5,634 bases of DNA, from contig JAGRHM010000607.1 of the NCBI GenBank assembly GCA_020445005.1, positions 1-5,634 on the forward strand, written 5' to 3'. This document shows, one piece after another, positions 1 to 4,516 of the stretch. The DNA is from Candidatus Competibacteraceae bacterium (GTDB lineage: Bacteria > Pseudomonadota > Gammaproteobacteria > Competibacterales > Competibacteraceae). The first letter of the stretch is position 1; each line of letters begins with the position of its first letter. The translations under genes and the position numbers were made by a program. The notes under the pieces are model-generated. The model made no database searches. It saw nothing but the letters and a program-made list of their open reading frames with translations, and was not told the origin of the DNA.

Positions 1-101
1 GGTTCCACGATTTTGTCGGCTCCCTCCACCGCCAAAGCGCCGCCTGGCATAAAGTCTGGTTGGATGTCCACGAGCAATAAAACTGCATGTTGATGATTCA
101 T
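1..101 (-). CDS. pncA: Nicotinamidase / pyrazinamidase, N-terminal fragment (runs off left edge)
   Basis: Nicotinamidase hydrolyses nicotinamide to nicotinic acid and ammonia in the cytoplasmic NAD salvage (Preiss-Handler) route. Only the first 33 codons lie in the window. They read MNHQHAVLLLVDIQPDF followed by MPGGALAVEGADKIVEP. The LLLVD(I/L)Q.DF....GGALAV block is the hallmark N-terminus of PncA in the isochorismatase-like hydrolase superfamily. Its first Asp (residue 12 here) corresponds to the aspartate of the Asp-Lys-Cys catalytic triad. The metal-binding Asp/His residues and the catalytic Lys and Cys would lie beyond the edge and cannot be checked. The ATG at 99-101 is preceded by an AGGA-type ribosome site 8 bases upstream. 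The gene lies 52 bases downstream of the cytochrome b561 stop on the same strand, so co-transcription is possible. Another isochorismatase-family hydrolase is conceivable, but the GGALAV match favours PncA. Confidence 0.85.
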   Translation of the reverse strand, partial: MNHQHAVLLLVDIQPDFMPGGALAVEGADKIVE

Positions 102-153
102 CTGGCTTTTCCTGGTTGAAGAGATAGCGTTTAATCTTGGTTTCTCTTTAAGC

Positions 154-711
154 TCAGCGAAACAGACTCATTCGCGTCATCACTTCATCCCGCTTGATCA
201 ACCAGTGCTGCAGCGCGCCGCCAATATGCAGAACAAGGAGACTGACCAAAACCCAGCCGACTATGCCGTGCAGGGAGAACAGTACTTCGCTTAGCGCCTT
301 GTCTTGGCTGATCAGTCCCGGTAAATTCCAAGCGAAGAACTGTACCGGGTAGCCGCCGGCAGCCGTGGCCAGCCAACCCAGGATGGGCATAGTCAGGAGC
401 GCCACATAGAGGAGGCCATGTACTGTGTGACTCGCCACCTGTTCGAATGCGTTGAGGGGCGACTGATAGGGGGGAGCGCCAAAGACGAGTCGGACGCCCA
501 GGCGCAGGAGCATTAAGGCCAGAATAAGGACGCCAAATGTCTTATGACCAGTGTAGAAGGCATTAGTCGCCGCCTTCCCAAAAGTCTCCTGCACGCCATC
601 AAAACCCAGAAATCCTAAAGTCATGCCGATTCCTAGCGTCAGCAGCGCCAGGAGTGCAATGAGCCAATGGAGCAGCCGTTGGATCAAGGTGTAGCGAGGG
701 ATTTTGGTCAT
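154..711 (-). CDS. Cytochrome b561 family membrane protein (di-heme b-type)
   Basis: This 185-residue protein belongs to the bacterial cytochrome b561 (CybB/YceJ) family: four-helix inner-membrane proteins holding two b-type hemes that pass electrons to or from quinone. CybB of E. coli oxidises superoxide to reduce ubiquinone. Hydrophobic segments lie at about 10-36, 57-78, 96-118 and 143-163. The expected heme histidines are visible: H15 (LLHW), H56 (TGHK), H148 (LHG) and H162 (LHIGG). The 14-residue spacing of the last two equals that of the ligands H137/H151 in E. coli CybB. H95, H98 and H169 are additional. Length is normal for the family, allowing for a slightly long loop after helix 1. 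The ATG at 709-711 has a strong GGAGGA ribosome site at 716-721, four bases away, which fixes the start. It is read divergently from the ercA remnant and is followed by pncA. The physiological electron partner cannot be told from sequence. Confidence 0.93.
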   Translation of the reverse strand: MTKIPRYTLIQRLLHWLIALLALLTLGIGMTLGFLGFDGVQETFGKAATNAFYTGHKTFGVLILALMLLRLGVRLVFGAPPYQSPLNAFEQVASHTVHGLLYVALLTMPILGWLATAAGGYPVQFFAWNLPGLISQDKALSEVLFSLHGIVGWVLVSLLVLHIGGALQHWLIKRDEVMTRMSLFR

Positions 712-750
712 CGTGTCCTCCAGTAAGTAGTTTCGAGAAGCGCCAATGAA

Positions 751-766
751 ATGATTCCTGAATCAT
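751..766. promoter_or_regulatory. Inverted repeat upstream of cytochrome b561 (possible operator)
   Basis: ATGATTC-CT-GAATCAT is a perfect 7-bp inverted repeat with a 2-base centre. It starts 40 bases upstream of the cytochrome b561 start codon, in the expected leader or promoter zone. The symmetry and position suit a dimeric repressor site, but I do not recognise it as the consensus of a named regulator. A TAGAAT hexamer on the minus strand about 10 bases further upstream (777-782) could serve as a -10 box, but it has no good -35 partner. Confidence 0.25.
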
Positions 767-842
767 GGACCCGGCATTCTATCGCAATGTTTGTGATCGG
801 CGCTGTAACTTTCTGATTCTAAAAAATTACCTTTATCAAACT

Positions 843-871
843 TTGATTGCAATCGCTTGAAAAATTATCAT
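843..871 (+). promoter_or_regulatory. Candidate sigma70 promoter with overlapping palindromes, facing the ercA remnant
   Basis: TTGATT at 843-848, a 17-base spacer and TATCAT at 866-871 match the sigma70 -35 and -10 boxes at 4 of 6 and 4 of 6 positions with ideal spacing, in AT-rich surroundings. Two perfect symmetries overlap the -35 box: ATCAAA-C-TTTGAT (835-847) and GATTGCAATC (845-854). In addition, TTGAT-TGCA-ATCGC (843-856) matches 8 of the 10 specified bases of the FNR/Anr box (TTGAT-N4-ATCAA). This would have served the ercA gene that begins about 130 bases downstream. The box is where a repressor, not a class II activator, would sit. All of this is pattern matching without experimental support. 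Confidence 0.3.
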
Positions 872-1006
872 GAATCGACTGGGTTTTTTGCTGATGAGTA
901 TTATATTTTTGCACCTTTAACGGGCTGCCTACAAAAACCAGAGGCAAAAGAACAGGAAGATTTGATACTTCGGCTGGAAGCGCCAGCCTATCGCACAGGA
1001 GGAGCT

Positions 1007-1304
1007 ATGCTACTTTATGAACTGTGCAATTCGTTGCGCCCGAATTCATCTTTGGTGTTGGCGCACGGCGGCGCGCTGGTTTCTACGCCCGCAATCTGCA
1101 AGCGCGACGGGTATTAGTCGTCACCGACCCCGGCATCATCCGCGCCGGTTGGCTGAATGAATTGCTCAGTGATTTGGAAGAAAGCGGGTTACAATTCGTA
1201 GTGTTTCGCCAAGTCACGCCTAACCCCCGCGACCATGAAGTCATGGTGGGCGTCGAGATGTACCACAGTGAAGGTTGTGATGTCATCATTGCCTTGGGCG
1301 GCGG
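1007..1304 (+). pseudogene. ercA: ErcA-like iron-containing alcohol dehydrogenase, 5' remnant (frameshifted and truncated)
   Basis: About 100 codons of the N-terminal, dinucleotide-binding domain of a group III iron-containing alcohol dehydrogenase remain; full-length members are about 385 residues. ErcA proteins of this family are linked to regulation of ethanol oxidation in Pseudomonas. The ATG at 1007 has an excellent AGGAGG site at 997-1002. MLLYEL is read in that frame. The family motif KFVAPEFIFGVGA then appears one frame over, so one base (most simply an A in the AA at 1028-1029) has been lost. The second frame continues through ARRVLVVTDPGII and stops matching just after CDVIIALGGGS, the NAD-binding glycine loop. 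The rest of the gene, including the whole iron-binding helical domain, is gone. The frame then runs into foreign PAS sequence and ends at a TGA at 1387-1389. The GTG at 1024 only opens the shifted frame and is not a real start. Recognition as an Fe-ADH is firm; ErcA over other subtypes is probable. Confidence 0.85.
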
Positions 1305-2918
1305 ATCATCGTCACCGATCAACGAAGTCGTATTTTTGAGATTAACCAATCACTTGAGAAAATTACCGGCTACTGTCGCGATGAGGTGATCGGCAGGAAT
1401 CTAAGCTTTCTGGGAAGTGACCGCCACGATCCAGGGTTTTACCTCCAGATTCTGGAGACCTTGCACATCCAGGATCATTGGCGGGGGGAGATCTGGAGCC
1501 GGAGCAAGAATGGGGAAGTTTATCCTGTCTGGTTATCTCTAAGCGTGATTCGCATAAAAATAGTCTGCCGCGCCATTTTGTCGCCATGTTTTCCGACATC
1601 ACAGAAAACATGGCCAATGAAGTGCATATTCAGCACATGGCCCATCATGATTTTCTGACCGGGTTACCGAATCGTTTTCTGTTGAACGACCGGTTGGAGC
1701 AACTCCTGGCCGCGACGCGGCGCAACCAGGCGCGATTTGCCGTCCTGTTTGTCGACCTCGATCGGTTCAAGAATGTTAACGACACGCTCGGTCACAATAT
1801 AGGCGATCGGCTGTTGTGTGTCGTTGCGGAACGACTCTCTGGGCTATTGCGTCGTTCGGACACCATCTCGCGCCAGGGCGGCGACGAATTCATCGTGTTG
1901 CTGTCGGAGATCGACGGACCCAGCGACACCGCACATGTGGCGCATAAAATCATAAAAGCGCTCAGCGAGCCCTGTCGTTTTGACGGTCAGGAATTGACAG
2001 TGACTCCATCCGTCGGTATTGCGATTGCGCCCGACGATGGCGATGATAGCGATACGCTGCTTAAACATGCGGATTTGGCGATGTATGAGGTCAAGCGGCG
2101 TGGTCGTAACAATTTTCAGTTCTTCCGGCACAACATGACCCGCCGGATGCTGGAGTTGCTGCACCTGGAGACCGATTTGCGTCGGGCGCTGAAGCGCAGT
2201 GAGTTTGCCCTGTTTTACCAGCCGCAATTTGATCTCGCCTCAGGTTGGGTGGTAGCAGTCGAAGCGCTGGCGCCACCTGGAGCGGGGTCTGATTTCCCCT
2301 GCCGACTTTATTCTAATGGCCGAGGAAACAGGGCTGATTTTGCCATTGGGTGATTGGGTGTTGCGCGAAGCCTGTCGACAGGTGGCGAAATGGCGTCACG
2401 ATGCATGGCCAGACATGCGGGTAGCCGTTAATCTTTCCGCCATGCAGTTCCGACAGACGGATCTGGCTGAACGGGTGCGTTCAGCCCTGGATAGTGCGGG
2501 AGTAGATGCAAAGGCTCTGGAATTGGAAGTCACGGAAAGCCTGCTGATGCAGGATACCGAGAGAGCCGCACAGATTTTGTGCGCCCTGCGGGTGATGGGC
2601 GTGACGTTAGCAATTGATGACTTTGGGACGGGTTATTCATCGCTAGCCTATTTGAAGCAATTTCCAGTGAACACCTTGAAAATCGACCGTTCCTTTGTGT
2701 GTGATATCAACCGGGATGAAGGCGATGCAGCAATCTGTGCGGTGATCATCGCGCTGGCCCACAATCTGCGCCTCGATGTGGTAGCGGAAGGAGTCGAAGC
2801 CGAAGCGCAACGGAACTGGCTGCATTCCGCCGGGTGCCGCTTAGCGCAAGGGTTCCTACTGAGTAAATCATTACCGGCGGATGAGTGCGCAGCGACATTT
2901 CCAAGTCATGGTTCGTAG
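1305..2918 (+). pseudogene. PAS-GGDEF-EAL cyclic-di-GMP protein, 5'-truncated and twice frameshifted
   Basis: Parts of a bifunctional diguanylate cyclase/phosphodiesterase are recognisable in three successive frames. (a) 1305-1553: most of a PAS domain, beginning IIVTDQRSRIFEINQSLEKI and including ITGY.RDEVIGRN and HWRGEIWSRSKNGEVYP. (b) From about 1554 to 2269: the PAS end (FVAMFSDIT), the linker HMAHHDFLTGLPNR, a full GGDEF domain with an intact GGDEF signature (1877-1891) and the RxxD inhibitory site five residues before it (RRSD, 1850-1861), then the EAL start with EAL at 2261-2269. (c) 2270-2918: the remainder of EAL, with ERGLISPADF, NLSAMQF, ELEVTES, DDFGTGYSS (2616-2642), KIDRSFV, VAEGVE and QGF, ending at TAG. 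The shift near 1553 is restored by one base. The one at 2269 fits an 8-base deletion. The N-terminus before PAS is absent and replaced by ercA sequence. No continuous product is possible. Internal ATGs (1587, 1610, 2316) lack good ribosome sites. Confidence 0.9.
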
Positions 2919-2977
2919 CATCGTTATAAATGATAGATATGATTTTGCAATTGGCGATAAATTCTCGATTGACAAAA

Positions 2978-3568
2978 ATGATGAACCTGAACAAGCCTCC
3001 GATCGCGGCGATTCTGCTCGGCCTGCTCCTCACACTTCTGGTTCCAAGCCCTACCTTGTCAAGCGAGCGTCCAACACCTCCTGCATGGGCGTTGCTGACC
3101 GGATATGGTGCTAGCCATCCCGGTTGGGGCGACACCGAACAACGAGTGGAAACGCTTGACCTAATCCTCCGGTACGAACGCCCGCTGGTGCCTGTCTCCG
3201 GTTCGTCATGGCGGCGGGGTTATCACTCCCTGCGCATTGAATTACCCGTGCATGTCCTGCTTGATCCCCGCAGCGAACCGCCTATGCTGGGCCTGACCTT
3301 CCTGGGCCAATATCGTTTTACTGCTGATCCGATGATCCAGCCTTATCTCCTGGCTGGCGGCGGCCCGGTCTACATCCCGGCGCACATTGAAGGCGTCGGC
3401 GCCAAACTCAATGGGAATTATCAAGCCGGAGCGGGACTCGATATCACCTTGTCATCAAGTTATTCCCTCCTATTCGAGATTCGCTATCACCATATTTCCA
3501 ATGGCGGAACCACTGATCCCAACATGCCGCTTAATTCCACCAAGTTTCTATTTGGCGCACGCTTTTAG
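2978..3568 (+). CDS. pagL: Lipid A 3-O-deacylase (PagL family), outer-membrane barrel
   Basis: PagL-type enzymes sit in the outer membrane and remove the 3-O-linked acyl chain of lipid A, altering LPS immunogenicity and membrane properties. From the ATG at 2978 the protein has 196 residues: a signal peptide with hydrophobic core at about 9-22 and a likely cut after S28 (TLS/SE), then a ~168-residue mature barrel of alternating strands ending in a C-terminal Phe (FLFGARF), typical of barrel insertion signals. The active-site block RYHHISNGG near the C-terminus supplies H172 and S174 (H-x-S-N), matching the His126/Ser128 dyad of Pseudomonas PagL. The position of its Glu140 (Ser+12) is Asn here. 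ATGs at 2930 and 2939 in the same frame would add a polar extension before the signal peptide, so I prefer 2978 or 2981. No start has a good ribosome site. A TATGAT at 2938-2943 could be a -10 box giving a short leader. The gene stands 59 bases after the dead EAL stop. Confidence 0.82.
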   Translation: MMNLNKPPIAAILLGLLLTLLVPSPTLSSERPTPPAWALLTGYGASHPGWGDTEQRVETLDLILRYERPLVPVSGSSWRRGYHSLRIELPVHVLLDPRSEPPMLGLTFLGQYRFTADPMIQPYLLAGGGPVYIPAHIEGVGAKLNGNYQAGAGLDITLSSSYSLLFEIRYHHISNGGTTDPNMPLNSTKFLFGARF

Positions 3569-3572
3569 CCGG

Positions 3573-3589
3573 TAGCGCGCCCCGCGCTA
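3573..3589 (+). repeat. Short GC-rich hairpin between pagL and thiM
   Basis: TAGCGCG-CCC-CGCGCTA is a perfect 7-bp inverted repeat with a 3-base loop, starting 4 bases after the pagL stop codon. Position and stem strength suit transcript 3'-end protection or weak termination, but no run of T follows it on either strand. A classical intrinsic terminator is therefore not supported, and read-through into thiM, 36 bases downstream, is likely. Confidence 0.4.
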
Positions 3590-3624
3590 AAGCAAATCCA
3601 ACAACAAAATAGCGAGTCGGAAAT

Positions 3625-4431
3625 ATGCAAGCCAATCGGATTTGGGGATTGTTGACTGCTGTGCGTCAGCAATCTCCCCTTATTCATAACATTACCAATT
3701 TTGTAGCGATGAATAATACTGCGAATGCCCTGCTCGCGGTAGGCGCGTCTCCGGCCATGGTGCATTCAATAGATGAAGTGGAAGATTTTGTAGCAATTAG
3801 CCAAGCATTAGTCGTGAATATTGGTGCCCTTTTCTCCGAACAGGCTGCCGCATGCAAGCTTGCCGCAATGCGTGCCAATGCTCAGGGTATTCCCTGGATT
3901 CTGGACCCGGTAGGCGCAGGGTCGACGTTGTATCGACGCACGATTGCTACCGCCTTGGCACAGTTAAGGCCGCATGTAATTCGCGGTAATGGTTCTGAAA
4001 TTCTGACACTGATCCAACGAGCTTCTGTGGGGCCGGGTCGGGGCGTCGATAGTCTGCATAGTTCGGACGCTGCGCTGGATGCGGCGCGTGTGCTGGCGAC
4101 GGAAACTCGATCGGTGATCGCGGTGACCGGTGCCGTGGATTATGTAACGAATGGCGCGCGCATCATGGAGATTCATAACGGTCATCCCTTAATGACCCGG
4201 GTGACCGGGTTAGGATGTTCGGCTACCGCGATCATCGGAGCATTTCTGGCCGTGGAGCCGGATCCATTTCTGGCGGTCACTGCTGCATTAGCCGTCTTTG
4301 GCGTTGCCGGTGAGATTGCTGCGGAATGGGCCGCCGGTCCAGGCAGCTTGCAGGTCGCTTTGTTGGATGCTTTATATAGCCTTGATGAAGCAACGCTGCA
4401 AAAGCATGTTAGGGTCGTCATCAGATCCTGA
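3625..4431 (+). CDS. thiM: Hydroxyethylthiazole kinase
   Basis: ThiM phosphorylates 4-methyl-5-(2-hydroxyethyl)thiazole with ATP, salvaging the thiazole half of thiamine in the cytoplasm. It is a homotrimer of the ribokinase-like fold. The 268-residue length is typical. Family blocks in order: LIHNITNFVAMNNTANALLAVGAS (19-42) followed by PAM, with substrate-binding M45; VVNIGAL (63-69); WILDPVGAG (91-99); VIRGNGSEI (118-126) with the ATP-contacting Arg at 120; GVDS (140-143); AVTGAVDYVTNG with Thr168; and VTGLGCSATAIIGAF, placing the catalytic Cys at 198 as in the Bacillus enzyme. Leu196 stands where GTGC is more usual. The ATG at 3625 gives the correct N-terminus; its ribosome site (CGGAAAT) is weak. 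It follows pagL by 56 bases on the same strand. There is no room for, or trace of, a TPP riboswitch directly upstream, and no thiD or thiE partner follows. Confidence 0.95.
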   Translation: MQANRIWGLLTAVRQQSPLIHNITNFVAMNNTANALLAVGASPAMVHSIDEVEDFVAISQALVVNIGALFSEQAAACKLAAMRANAQGIPWILDPVGAGSTLYRRTIATALAQLRPHVIRGNGSEILTLIQRASVGPGRGVDSLHSSDAALDAARVLATETRSVIAVTGAVDYVTNGARIMEIHNGHPLMTRVTGLGCSATAIIGAFLAVEPDPFLAVTAALAVFGVAGEIAAEWAAGPGSLQVALLDALYSLDEATLQKHVRVVIRS

Positions 4432-4450
4432 CTGTCTGATACTGTCTGAT
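4431..4450 (+). repeat. Perfect 10-bp tandem duplication at the thiM stop
   Basis: ACTGTCTGAT occurs twice head to tail at 4431-4440 and 4441-4450. The first base of copy one is the last base of the thiM TGA. A further partial match (GACTGTCAT) appears near 4506-4514. The pattern is typical of replication slippage and has no evident coding role. Confidence 0.8.
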
Positions 4451-4456
4451 GGCGAG

Positions 4457-4493
4457 TGGCGATCCGCACAAGTTTTCGACTCCGGGATCGCCA
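4457..4493. terminator. Possible hairpin between convergent thiM and malQ
   Basis: TGGCGATCC (4457-4465) and GGATCGCCA (4485-4493) form a perfect 9-bp inverted repeat around a 19-base loop, within the 85-base gap between the convergent thiM and malQ stop codons. Being symmetric, it could act on transcripts from both sides. The large loop and the absence of a T-run on either strand argue against an efficient intrinsic terminator. It may instead be a binding site or a degraded repeat. Confidence 0.35.
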
Positions 4494-4516
4494 TGCCTCC
4501 AGTTAGACTGTCATAA

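Larger units (their letters stand above)
712..1006. other. Divergent intergenic region, no convincing gene
   Basis: These 295 bases separate cytochrome b561 (leftward) from the ercA remnant (rightward). The stretch from about 810 to 930 is notably AT-rich. I see short perfect inverted repeats at 751-766, 835-847 and 845-854, one plausible rightward promoter, and the ribosome site of the dead ercA at 997-1002. An open frame from a TTG at 857 runs through to the ercA start, but it resembles no family I recognise and lacks a ribosome site. A 16-codon frame from the ATG at 870 (MNRLGFLLMSIIFLHL) is hydrophobic but has no good ribosome site. I treat neither as a gene. Confidence 0.6.

Noticed and set aside
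857..1117. Open frame from TTG 857 running through the intergenic region into the ercA start
   Set aside because: It has no ribosome site and no recognisable family. Its last part is the true ercA start (ATG 1007) read past the frameshift, so it is not a separate gene.
1844..2227. Minus-strand open frame opposite the GGDEF domain
   Set aside because: Antisense shadow of conserved GGDEF coding sequence, with no independent start signal or motif.
1305..2918. Programmed ribosomal frameshifting as the explanation for the multiple frames
   Set aside because: Three separate shifts plus an out-of-frame joint of two unrelated families, one shift needing 8 missing bases, fit decay. No heptameric slippery site is seen at the shift points.
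2746..3135. Minus-strand open frame spanning the EAL end and pagL start
   Set aside because: It crosses two recognisable plus-strand coding regions and resembles no protein family.
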